This document shows positions 1 through 7,263 of a stretch of DNA of 12,794 nt, piece after piece. A model generated the notes under the pieces. It did no database searches and was not told the origin of the DNA. It saw only the letters and a program-made list of their open reading frames with translations. Numbering within the stretch: the first letter of the stretch is position 1; every line of letters starts with the position of its first letter. The stretch is taken from assembly GCA_943328885.2 (NCBI GenBank), contig CALQBT020000028.1, positions 1 through 12,794 on the forward strand, written 5' to 3'. The DNA comes from Bordetella parapertussis (GTDB lineage Bacteria; Pseudomonadota; Gammaproteobacteria; Burkholderiales; Burkholderiaceae_C). The translations under genes were made by a program, and so were the position numbers.

Positions 1-205
1 GATCGTCGCGGCCGTGGGCATCGGTCTGTTCTTGCCGCCCATCGGTGTGGGCTTGTTCATCGCCTGCGGGATCGCGGAGGTTTCGATCGATCGCGTCACG
101 CGCGTCATCCTGCCTTTTATCGCGGTGTTGTGCCTCGGGCTGGCGGTGATCATCGCCGTGCCCTGGTTCACGCTGGTGGTGCCGCGCTTTTTCAAGCTTC
201 TGTAG
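1..205 (+). CDS. TRAP transporter large permease (DctM family), C-terminal fragment
   Basis: Only the last 67 codons are in the window; the frame opens at position 2 and ends with TAG at 203-205. The peptide has the usual DctM ending: a GLFLPPIGVGLFIACGIA-type segment, a short polar loop (VSIDRVTR), then a hydrophobic helix (about 20 residues) closing with the WFTLVVPRF motif. In the family this is the membrane subunit that, with a small DctQ subunit and a periplasmic DctP protein, imports organic acids using an ion gradient. The substrate cannot be read from this fragment. It converges on the amidohydrolase gene 14 bp downstream, which may act on the imported compound (inference). The family assignment is strong; the partner subunits lie outside the window. 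Confidence 0.9.
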   Translation, partial: IVAAVGIGLFLPPIGVGLFIACGIAEVSIDRVTRVILPFIAVLCLGLAVIIAVPWFTLVVPRFFKLL

Positions 206-233
206 TCAAGCTGTTGTACTCAAGCTGCTGTAG
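192..233. repeat. Three tandem copies of a 14-bp unit at a convergent gene junction
   Basis: Unit 1 (192-205) reads TCAAGCTTCTGTAG, unit 2 (206-219) TCAAGCTGTTGTAC, and unit 3 (220-233) TCAAGCTGCTGTAG. The first seven bases are identical in all three. The TAG ending unit 1 is the stop of the TRAP permease. The TCA opening unit 3 is the complement of the TGA stop of the amidohydrolase. The unit length is not a multiple of three. No transposase or hairpin is associated, so slippage duplication of the gene ends is the simplest explanation. Confidence 0.85.
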
Positions 234-1278
234 CGTCGAGCCGGTAGACCTTGCTCGCCGTGCCGCTGAACAGCGCGGTCTTGTCGTCGGCCGAGCAGCC
301 GGCGGTCAGGCGCTTGAAGGCATTCCACAGCGTCGTGTAACTGCAACTGCCCTTGTCGACCGGGAAATTGCTCTCGAACATGGCGCGGTTCGCGCCGAAG
401 CATTCGATGGCGGTCTCGACGTAGGGCCTCCAGGCCAGCGCCAATTCTTCTGAGCTCGGCGGCAAATCGCGGGTGTGGAAATCCAAGCCCATGGTGTGCA
501 TGCCCAGTCCGCCGATCTTCACGCAGACATTGGCGCAGCTTGCCAGCTGGCGTATCGACTGGCGCCAGACGGGGAACACTTCCTCGCGCTTGCCCGCGTA
601 AGGGCCGATGCCTAACGGACCACCGACATGGTCCAACACGATGGTGGTGTCTGGAAAGGCTCGCGCCAAGTCGATGATTTCGTCGATCTGGGTGTGCACC
701 AGCCAGGCGTCGAATGACAAGCCCAGCCGCGCCAGCAGCGCAAAGCCGGCGCGAAATTCAGGCTGCATCAGCAGCCCCGGTGGCGGATTGGCGCTGGTGA
801 CCTTCAGGCCGGCCGGGTGCCAGGCCGAGCCCCGACGGATGCCGCGAAAGCGCCCGCCTGCGGCGGTGATGTGGGCTTGCAGCGGAATTTCGGCGCGCGC
901 GCCCAGGCGCAGGTCGACATTGCCGACGATGCCGGCGCCAATACGCGTCGGACCATAGGCGCCGGAGGCGCTCATCGCGGCAATGCCGTTGACAAACTCG
1001 GTCTCGCCCAGCGATTTCATCTCTTCCGGACCGTCCGCACGGTACATCGCGCGGCACTCGACGAAGACCGTGCTCAGCACTTTGTGCCCGCCGCCGGTGT
1101 CGAGCAGCAGTTCGGGCATCAGGTAGCGGTCGCCGTCGTGGTCCCACAGGTGGTGATGCGGGTCGACGATCGGCAGATCCGGCGCCAGCACCGCTTCGGT
1201 CCGCAGCGCCAGCCACTGCGGATTCAAGGCGATGAAATCGTTCGATTCGCGGCTTGCAGAGGTGTTGCTTGTGTTCAT
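220..1278 (-). CDS. Amidohydrolase family protein (PF04909 type)
   Basis: This 352-residue protein has the amidohydrolase_2 pattern on a TIM-barrel scaffold. It shows an N-terminal metal-binding DPHHHLW motif at residues 39-45, a strand-end WLVH (His195), LDHVGG with His217, and FESNFPVD at 301-308 supplying a late acidic ligand. Relatives include lactone and decarboxylating enzymes such as LigI-like 2-pyrone-4,6-dicarboxylate hydrolases, so hydrolysis of a lactone or a related ring-cleavage product in the cytoplasm is likely. The exact substrate cannot be named. The length is normal or slightly long. The ATG at 1276-1278 was chosen because the family's N-terminal segment follows it; no clear Shine-Dalgarno is seen. 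Neighbours are a convergent TRAP permease and a same-strand carboxymuconolactone-decarboxylase-family gene, which suggests a small catabolic locus (inference). Confidence 0.85.
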   Translation of the reverse strand: MNTSNTSASRESNDFIALNPQWLALRTEAVLAPDLPIVDPHHHLWDHDGDRYLMPELLLDTGGGHKVLSTVFVECRAMYRADGPEEMKSLGETEFVNGIAAMSASGAYGPTRIGAGIVGNVDLRLGARAEIPLQAHITAAGGRFRGIRRGSAWHPAGLKVTSANPPPGLLMQPEFRAGFALLARLGLSFDAWLVHTQIDEIIDLARAFPDTTIVLDHVGGPLGIGPYAGKREEVFPVWRQSIRQLASCANVCVKIGGLGMHTMGLDFHTRDLPPSSEELALAWRPYVETAIECFGANRAMFESNFPVDKGSCSYTTLWNAFKRLTAGCSADDKTALFSGTASKVYRLDATAA

Positions 1279-1659
1279 GAGGCTCGGCTCGGCTGGGTTG
1301 GGAGGGGCAGGTTCGGTGCAGGCGATAGGTCAGCGGACTAACATAACACCAGATCTCTGGAATTACGATATAAATCAACAGCTTACAGATTAAGATATTT
1401 CGTGTAATTGACCCTGCTGGTGTTAAGTTACGACGCTTGGCGGTGCGGACAACTGTTCACATCGGCGAGGACGAAATTTCGAAGCGACCCGCGTGCAGGC
1501 GGTGCTGGCGAACTGAAGATTTCAGCTGCTTGCAGTCGTTGCGCCGGCGCAAGCCAGACCTCAATTCTCGAGACCATCGCAATGGGCCGTGATGCTCGCT
1601 GCCTCACCCGATTTGGCCGGTTGCATCGTCGCCCGAACCTTTCCGCCTGCCGGGTGAAG
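1279..1659. other. Intergenic region upstream of the amidohydrolase gene
   Basis: This 381-bp gap has no convincing gene. Positions about 1338-1430 form an AT-rich island in otherwise GC-rich DNA and hold the paired operator-like motif described separately; the amidohydrolase promoter is probably here, but no convincing -35/-10 pair could be fixed. The remainder (1430-1659) holds only short palindromes, such as CTGAA-GAT-TTCAG at 1513-1525 and GCGCCGGCGC at 1541-1550. No T-tract terminator follows the upstream gene's stop at 1660. Confidence 0.6.
1344..1425. promoter_or_regulatory. Paired 9-bp inverted motif, candidate regulator-binding sites for the amidohydrolase gene
   Basis: TAACACCAG at 1344-1352 is the exact reverse complement of CTGGTGTTA at 1417-1425. 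The arm centres are 73 bp apart, close to seven helical turns, so two bound proteins would face the same side of the helix. The left arm overlaps a second dyad, CCAGA-TC-TCTGG at 1349-1360. The arms lie about 66-74 and 139-147 bp upstream of the amidohydrolase start, with the AT-rich island between them. Operator function is inferred from geometry; the regulator is unknown and is not encoded in this part of the window. Confidence 0.4.
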
Positions 1660-2211
1660 TCAATCCTTGGGCAGCGGCCAGCGCTCGAGGTAGGTCATGT
1701 ATTCCGGCTCCACGTCCACCTGCATGGTGGCCAAGAATCGCACCACCGCGCAGTAGAAGGCGATGGTCAGCACCAGATCTGTTAGGTGTTCCGTGGAAAG
1801 AAGGCCCTGCAGCGCGGTGAAGGTTTCTGCTGAAGCGGCGCCCTGCACCGTTATTTCGCGGGCCGCGCGCAGCACAGTGCGAGCGTTCAGGTCCAGCTTG
1901 GTGGGCTTGCTGGCTGTGTCGTCGATCAGCGCCTGGATATCCTCGTCCGAAACGCCGAAATCATGGCCGATCTTCACATGGTGCGACCATTCATAAGGCG
2001 AGCGCGCCAGCCAGCCCACCTGCAGGATCGCCAGCTCGCGCAGTCGCGCATCAAGCTTGCTCTTGTGGCGAATGTAGCCGCCCAGGCCGGAGAAGGCGCG
2101 CGCCCCGCCGGGGCTATGCGTCATCAGCCGGAACAGCGCGATGTCGCGCGCCAGCAGGTCCTGGTGTTCGGGCGGCAGGTCAGCGCGGGTGAGGTACGGC
2201 AGGCGGGCCAT
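1660..2211 (-). CDS. Carboxymuconolactone decarboxylase family protein
   Basis: This 183-residue protein belongs to the CMD/AhpD-like all-helical family (PF02627). The core is LRELAILQVGWLARSPYEW followed by SHHVKIGHDFGVSDEDI at residues 58-92, matching the family's Y-E-W-x-x-H pattern. There is no CxxC, so it is not an AhpD-type thiol peroxidase; His77 and His78 in the SHH motif may be catalytic. True carboxymuconolactone decarboxylases act in the protocatechuate branch of the beta-ketoadipate pathway, but many homologues have other or unknown roles. The ATG at 2209-2211 is preferred over an in-frame start 114 bp upstream because the conserved MARLPYL N-terminus begins here and AAAGGGA lies about 10 bp upstream. 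It shares a strand with the amidohydrolase 381 bp downstream. Confidence 0.85.
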   Translation of the reverse strand: MARLPYLTRADLPPEHQDLLARDIALFRLMTHSPGGARAFSGLGGYIRHKSKLDARLRELAILQVGWLARSPYEWSHHVKIGHDFGVSDEDIQALIDDTASKPTKLDLNARTVLRAAREITVQGAASAETFTALQGLLSTEHLTDLVLTIAFYCAVVRFLATMQVDVEPEYMTYLERWPLPKD

Positions 2212-2571
2212 GATGGGTCGTTCCCTTTGTTGGTTACGCGTCCGGGCTTGCACCAACGGGCCTGGCGTGGTTTTGATTGTGACAGCCAACAAGGGATTGG
2301 CTGAGACAGGTGGACGTCTCGACAACGAACGACCTTATGGCAGAGCCAGTACCGATGGTTGCCGGCCAGACAGAGGCTGTTCGAAACCCAGGTGCAGGTG
2401 CATTATCTATATTTTCTATAGAAGAAGTGGATGAGTTGATCCCGCAAGAGTCAGCAGGCTCGTTCGGTGAGGTTTCTCAGGGTTTCACCTGCCGCCATCA
2501 TTGGAAATCTTTTAGATAATGCAGCTTGCATCCTCGTTCACTCTCAACTGAAAATCAAGAAAGCAACTTTC
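2212..2571. other. Divergent intergenic region between the CMD-family gene and the H-NS-family gene
   Basis: This 360-bp region should hold promoters for both flanking genes. The clearest landmark is an AT-rich patch at 2402-2426 with a dyad (listed separately). Closer to the H-NS-family start, TAGATAAT at 2513-2520 is a plausible -10 element, about 50 bp before the ATG. No matching -35 at 16-18 bp was found. GGTGA at 2466-2470 and TCACC at 2485-2489 form a short inverted repeat. No gene is supported here. Confidence 0.45.
2406..2422. promoter_or_regulatory. AT-rich dyad upstream of the H-NS-family gene
   Basis: TCTATA (2406-2411) and TATAGA (2417-2422) are perfect inverted arms around a 5-base TTTTC spacer. 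The patch is strikingly AT-rich for this genome, the kind of site H-NS proteins prefer. It lies about 150 bp upstream of the H-NS-family start, so autoregulation is possible (inference). Confidence 0.3.
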
Positions 2572-2886
2572 ATGTCAAACCTTGAAGAACTCATGGCTGC
2601 CCGCAAGGATCTCGAGCAGCGCATCGCCGAGGCGCAACGTGAAGCTCGTGCCAGCAGCATCGCGAAAGTGAGGGCTTTGATGGCTGAGTTCGGCCTGAGC
2701 GCTGCCGATATCGACGGCAAGTCGGGTGGGGGGCGGCTAGCAGGCGCAGCCAAGCCCAAGAGCAAGGTAGCGGCCAAGTACCACAACGCCGCCACGGGGG
2801 ACAGTTGGTCGGGTCGTGGCTTGCAGCCCCGGTGGCTCAAGGCTGCGCTGGCGGCAGGTGCCAAGGTCACGGACTTCGCCGTCTGA
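2572..2886 (+). CDS. H-NS family nucleoid-associated protein
   Basis: This 104-residue protein has the two-part H-NS layout. An N-terminal charged helical stretch, residues 1-40 (EELMAARKDLEQRIAEAQRE and onward), is the oligomerisation coiled coil. A Gly/Lys/Ala-rich linker spans about 50-68. The C-terminal DNA-binding domain contains KYHNAATGDSWSGRG and QPRWL, with the W-S-G-R-G-L-Q-P-R-W motif at 79-88 inserting into the AT-rich minor groove. The length is typical of the short Burkholderiales H-NS/BpH3-like proteins. The protein would silence AT-rich and acquired DNA. The ATG at 2572 was chosen because the coiled coil starts there; an upstream in-frame start adds unrelated sequence. It is transcribed alone, divergent from the CMD-family gene and convergent with pobA. 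Confidence 0.9.
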   Translation: MSNLEELMAARKDLEQRIAEAQREARASSIAKVRALMAEFGLSAADIDGKSGGGRLAGAAKPKSKVAAKYHNAATGDSWSGRGLQPRWLKAALAAGAKVTDFAV

Positions 2887-2900
2887 TCTTCATCGGGCTT

Positions 2901-2940
2901 GCCTGCTCGGCGTGCAGGCCCTTCTGAGACGGCATCTCAG
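2901..2940 (+). terminator. Two small hairpins after the H-NS-family gene, weak terminator candidate
   Basis: GCCTGC (2901-2906) pairs with GCAGGC (2914-2919), and CTGAGA (2924-2929) pairs with TCTCAG (2935-2940). They begin 15 bp after the stop codon in a convergent junction with pobA. Neither hairpin is followed by a T-tract, so intrinsic termination is not established; they may simply stabilise the 3' end. The rest of the junction (2941-3082) shows nothing recognisable. Confidence 0.25.
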
Positions 2941-3082
2941 CAAGATTGAGCGTGGCGACTTCTGCGAGTGGGCTCGGCCCTTAGGGGCACTCCATTTCCC
3001 CAGCGATGACGATCTACTGGCAGCTGTCTGCTAGGTCATGGTCGTCGTCCTGACAATGGGCTGGGGCGCGCGCTGTCGGCCA

Positions 3083-4315
<1,233 letters not shown>

Positions 4316-4350
4316 GGGACGGATGTCGCAAGTGATTGCACAATTCGAAC

Positions 4351-5298
4351 ATGCGCGACGCCGTCTCCGCCAAGCTTGAACCCCACCGAGCGCCGTTCGG
4401 TCGGATCGCGGTGTCGGCCAGTCTTCCCAGCTATGCGCTCTATGGCGAGCATGGCCAGACCGAGGCCACCGACTGGTTGCATTGCGAGCGCATCGCCGAG
4501 CGCAGCCAACGCCATGACTGGGAGATCCAGCCGCACCGGCATGCGTCGCTGTTTCAAATTCTGCACATCGAGCGCGGCAGCGCCCAGGCTTGGCTCGAGG
4601 GCGACAGCCAGCCGCTGGCCGGGCCTTGTGTGCTGCTGGTGCCGGCCCTGGTCCCGCATGGGTTTGTCTTCTCGCCCGACATCGAGGGCACGGTGATCAC
4701 GCTGCTCGAGCAGCACCTGCTGCGTTTGCTGCACGGCGCGCCGGCGCTGGTCGAGCGCTTGGTGCAGCCGCGTTGGCTGGCCTGGCCTGCTGCTGACCCG
4801 CAGGGGCTGGCGCTGGACGATGCGGTGGCATGCCTGCGAGAAGCGTTTGACCAGGTGGCGGCATGGCGCGATCTGGCGCTAGACGCCGCGCTGCTGCGTC
4901 TGGCGGTGGTGCTGGGGCGTTTGGTGTCGGGTCGAGCGGACGGCGCTGAGCCGGCGCGGGCCGGCAGTTCGCGCGCGCTGGCCCATGTGCGGCGTTTTCG
5001 CGACCTGGTCGAGTCCGGTTTCCGCCAGCAGCCCTCGCTGGCTGCGCTGGCGCTGGCGCTGGGCATCACGCCGACCCAGCTCAACCGGGTCTGCCATCAG
5101 GTGTTGGGCCATTCGGCACTCGGCGTGTTGCACGGCAGGCTGTTGCTCGAGGCGCAGCGTGATTTGGCTTACACCACGCTGAGCATCAAGCAAATTGGGC
5201 TCGGGCTCGGGTTTGTCGATGCGGGCTACTTCAGCCGCTTTTTCCAGCGCCTGACGGGGCACACGCCGACGGCCTGGCGTGCCTTGGCGCTGCGTTAG
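4351..5298 (+). CDS. AraC/XylS family transcriptional regulator, probable pobA activator
   Basis: This 315-residue protein has an N-terminal cupin-like ligand-sensing domain. Residues about 50-115 include WEIQPHRHASLFQILHIERG and a following LLVPALVPHGF segment typical of that fold. The C-terminal AraC double helix-turn-helix covers about residues 205-312: the first HTH near PSLAALALALGITPTQLNRV, then the family signature GYFSRFFQRLTGHTPTAWR. It probably binds 4-hydroxybenzoate and activates the divergent pobA; several proteobacteria use AraC/XylS-type PobR or PobC proteins for this, whereas Acinetobacter PobR is IclR-type. The start is ATG 4351; a TTG 15 bp upstream is possible but adds only five residues. 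No Shine-Dalgarno is evident. The regulator-target link is inferred from gene arrangement. Confidence 0.85.
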   Translation: MRDAVSAKLEPHRAPFGRIAVSASLPSYALYGEHGQTEATDWLHCERIAERSQRHDWEIQPHRHASLFQILHIERGSAQAWLEGDSQPLAGPCVLLVPALVPHGFVFSPDIEGTVITLLEQHLLRLLHGAPALVERLVQPRWLAWPAADPQGLALDDAVACLREAFDQVAAWRDLALDAALLRLAVVLGRLVSGRADGAEPARAGSSRALAHVRRFRDLVESGFRQQPSLAALALALGITPTQLNRVCHQVLGHSALGVLHGRLLLEAQRDLAYTTLSIKQIGLGLGFVDAGYFSRFFQRLTGHTPTAWRALALR

Positions 5299-5344
5299 CG
5301 GCTGTGCACAATCGAGGCCAATACAACCCGGGCGCGCAGCGTAG

Positions 5345-5668
5345 ATGATCTACAAGTTCAAATCCAAGGCCGGCGGTGACATCCTGATGCTCGGCCCCAA
5401 CGGCGACGCGCTGCTGCGCGCGATCGGTCGTGAGCCGGCCGCCCAGGGCATCATCGAGCCGCCCGCGATGGCCGCGGCGATCGCTGCCATCGAACAGGCT
5501 GTTGCTGCTGACGAGGCGGCCCGCCGCGAGGCCGAGCGCGAGGCCGCAGCGCAGGGCCGGACCCTGCGCCCTCGCGACGGGGTGGGCCTGCGCCAGCGGA
5601 TGTGGCCGATGGTCGGCCTGCTCAAGCGTGCTGTGGCCGAAGAGGTGCCGGTGGTCTGGGGTGTCTGA
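5345..5668 (+). CDS. DUF1840 domain-containing protein
   Basis: This small protein of 107 residues begins MIYKFKSKAGGDILMLGPNG, the recognisable opening of the DUF1840 family, widespread in Betaproteobacteria and of unknown function. The middle is an Ala/Glu/Arg-rich helical stretch, about residues 40-73. The C-terminal part contains RQRMWPMVGLLKRAVAEE, also typical. There is no signal peptide or membrane segment, so it is probably cytoplasmic. It follows the AraC-type gene by 46 bp and overlaps the start of the phosphatase gene by 8 bp, implying translational coupling with the latter. No function is offered. Confidence 0.85.
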   Translation: MIYKFKSKAGGDILMLGPNGDALLRAIGREPAAQGIIEPPAMAAAIAAIEQAVAADEAARREAEREAAAQGRTLRPRDGVGLRQRMWPMVGLLKRAVAEEVPVVWGV

Positions 5669-6302
5669 AGTCACCCGCATCGTCGCGATCCGTCATGGCC
5701 AGACGGCCTGGAATGCCGAGTTCAGGCTGCAAGGACAGATCGACATCCCGCTCGACCGGGTTGGCCTGCGCCAGGCCGCGACGCTGGCCGATGCGCTGCG
5801 CGACGAAGGCCTGAGCGCGGTGATTGCCAGCGACCTGGGCCGGGCCTGGCAGACCGCGCAGGCCTTGGCCGGTCCGCTCGGGCTGCCGCTGAGCGCCGAC
5901 CCCGGTCTGCGTGAGCGCTGTTTCGGCGTGCTCGAGGGCCAGACCCGGCAGCAGATCGACCAGCAATCGCCCGAGCTGGCGCGGCGCTGGCACAGCCGCG
6001 AGCCCGATTTCGCACCCGAGGGCGCCGAGAGCTTGCGTGTCTTCTACGCCCGAACGATCGCCGCGGTCGACCGCTTGGTCGCGGCCCACGCCGGCGGCAC
6101 GATCGCACTGGTCAGCCACGGCGGCGTGCTCGACTGCCTGTACCGCGCGGCAACCCGCACCGCGCTCGATGCGCCGCGCAGCTGGACCCTGGGCAATGCG
6201 GCGATCAATCGGCTGCTGCACACGCCGCAGGGTTTCACACTGGTGGGCTGGGATGACGCGGGCCATTTGGAGGCGCTGGAGGGCGACGACGGCATCCGTT
6301 GA
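5661..6302 (+). CDS. Histidine phosphatase (phosphoglycerate mutase-like) family protein
   Basis: This 213-residue protein has the family's catalytic features: RHGQT at residues 11-15 with the phospho-accepting His12, Arg61 in SDLGRAWQTA, Glu85 in LRERCFG, and the second catalytic histidine His153 in LVSHGG. These form the usual phosphate pocket. The family covers cofactor-dependent phosphoglycerate mutases, CobC-like phosphatases and broad-specificity GpmB/PhoE-type phosphatases; the length fits the phosphatase group, and the substrate is unknown. The start is GTG 5661, giving VSEVTRIVAIRHG; longer in-frame readings extend into the frame of the DUF1840 gene and look non-coding. The 8-bp overlap with that gene suggests co-translation. 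Confidence 0.9.
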   Translation: MSEVTRIVAIRHGQTAWNAEFRLQGQIDIPLDRVGLRQAATLADALRDEGLSAVIASDLGRAWQTAQALAGPLGLPLSADPGLRERCFGVLEGQTRQQIDQQSPELARRWHSREPDFAPEGAESLRVFYARTIAAVDRLVAAHAGGTIALVSHGGVLDCLYRAATRTALDAPRSWTLGNAAINRLLHTPQGFTLVGWDDAGHLEALEGDDGIR

Positions 6303-6326
6303 TGAAGGCGGGAAGCTGACACTATC

Positions 6327-6356
6327 GGGAACATCTGAGATCTCAGGTGTGTTCCC
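6327..6356. promoter_or_regulatory. Long imperfect palindrome between the phosphatase and pilin genes
   Basis: GGGAACA (6327-6333) pairs with TGTTCCC (6350-6356). Inside it CTGAGA (6335-6340) and TCTCAG (6341-6346) form a perfect 12-bp palindrome, with one extra T-G wobble and two unpaired bases on the right arm. A short GGTC-GAT-GACC dyad follows at 6361-6371. There is no T-tract. It starts 25 bp after the phosphatase stop and ends 21 bp before the first pilin start, so it could be a transcription boundary, an operator or a leader structure. Function is unproven. Confidence 0.5.
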
Positions 6357-6376
6357 CGCGGGTCGATGACCTGCAC

Positions 6377-6799
6377 ATGATTTCCGGTATTGCCCTAGTC
6401 CCCCGTCGCCGCGGCGTCACCGTGTTGGAGTTGCTGGTGGTGTTGTTCGTCGCTGCGCTGCTGGCAGCGATTGCACTGCCTTCCTACCTGTCGATCATGC
6501 GCAAGGGTCGGCGATCTGACGCCGTTGACGCCAGTGTTGCGGTGCTGCAGGCGCAGGAGCGCTACCGCGCCAATAACCTCAGCTACGCATCTACGCTGGG
6601 TGTTCTCGGTCAGTCGAACACATCGATCGCCGGCCAATACAGCCTAGCCTTGTCTGCAACAAGTGGTGCTGGGTATTTGTTGACCTTGTCAGCGCTCGCA
6701 GGTTCGGCGCAGGCGAGCGATACCGGTTGCACGGCGTTGACGGTGACCGTGAGCAATGGCAACCCGTCCTACGCACCCTTGGCATGCTGGAGCCGCTGA
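6377..6799 (+). CDS. pilE: Type IV pilin-like protein (PilE type)
   Basis: This 140-residue prepilin has a 13-residue basic leader ending RRRG, then VTVLELLVVLFVAALLAAIA, the hydrophobic N-terminal helix. PilD should cut after Gly13. Mature position 1 is Val rather than the usual Phe, and Glu18 supplies the conserved Glu5. The soluble part has ALPSY and a QERYRANN stretch as in PilE proteins, and two C-terminal cysteines (Cys118, Cys137) that could form the D-region disulfide loop. It is a minor or pseudo-major pilin placed at the inner membrane and built into the pilus. ATG 6377 gives a normal leader; an upstream GTG gives an odd extension. It overlaps the next gene by one base (TGATG). Confidence 0.85.
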   Translation: MISGIALVPRRRGVTVLELLVVLFVAALLAAIALPSYLSIMRKGRRSDAVDASVAVLQAQERYRANNLSYASTLGVLGQSNTSIAGQYSLALSATSGAGYLLTLSALAGSAQASDTGCTALTVTVSNGNPSYAPLACWSR

Positions 6800-7263
6800 T
6801 GCAGCCACTGATGCAGCCGCGCGGCTTCACTCTTGTCGAACTGATGCTAGGTATTGTGCTCGTCAGCATCCTGCTCGGCGTCGCGCTGCCAGCGTATTTC
6901 GAGTTACTGTTGCGCATGCGTCTGGAAGGCGCCCTCAACGAGCTCAGCGTTGACCTGCAGTACGCCCGCAGTCAGTCGATACGCCAACGCGCAGCGATTG
7001 TGTTAACGACCGACGCCGCCGGGAACGCCTACCAGGTTGCCAGCGCCAGTTCGACGCTCAAGACCGTGACCTTGCCCGCTGGCGTGACGCTGACCCCAAA
7101 CACCAGGGTCATCTTCGACGCGCTGCGCGGCATGGCGCAGGCCGTCAGTTTGGACGGTGTGGCCAGCGGCAGCCAGGCCATGCTGCGCGTCAAGGTCAAC
7201 GCGATGGGGCGGGTGCAGCTTTGCTCGGAATCCAGCGGTTTCGCAGGTTATCCGACATGCTGA
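6799..7263 (+). CDS. FimT/FimU (GspH-like) minor pilin
   Basis: This 154-residue prepilin has leader MQPLMQPRG followed by FTLVELMLGIVLVSILLGVA, a textbook class III signal with Phe at mature position 1 and Glu at position 5. The helix continues into ALPAYFELLLRMRLEGALNE. The rest, residues about 50-154, is the GspH/FimT domain with LQYARSQSIRQR and a typical strand-rich end containing two cysteines (142, 154). FimU/FimT helps prime pilus assembly with PilV, PilW and PilX. In-frame ATGs also exist at 6784 and 6811; 6799 is preferred because GGAG lies six bases upstream and the start overlaps the previous stop. Confidence 0.88.
   Translation: MQPLMQPRGFTLVELMLGIVLVSILLGVALPAYFELLLRMRLEGALNELSVDLQYARSQSIRQRAAIVLTTDAAGNAYQVASASSTLKTVTLPAGVTLTPNTRVIFDALRGMAQAVSLDGVASGSQAMLRVKVNAMGRVQLCSESSGFAGYPTC

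Noticed and set aside
1408..1785. A 125-residue plus-strand open frame in the gap before the CMD-family gene
   Set aside because: It runs into the antisense of the CMD-family gene, has no family resemblance and no ribosome binding site.
2816..3034. A 72-residue plus-strand frame overlapping the end of the H-NS-family gene
   Set aside because: Its first part is out of frame inside the H-NS coding sequence, and the tail (about 45 residues) is not recognisable; a degraded gene fragment cannot be excluded but is unsupported.
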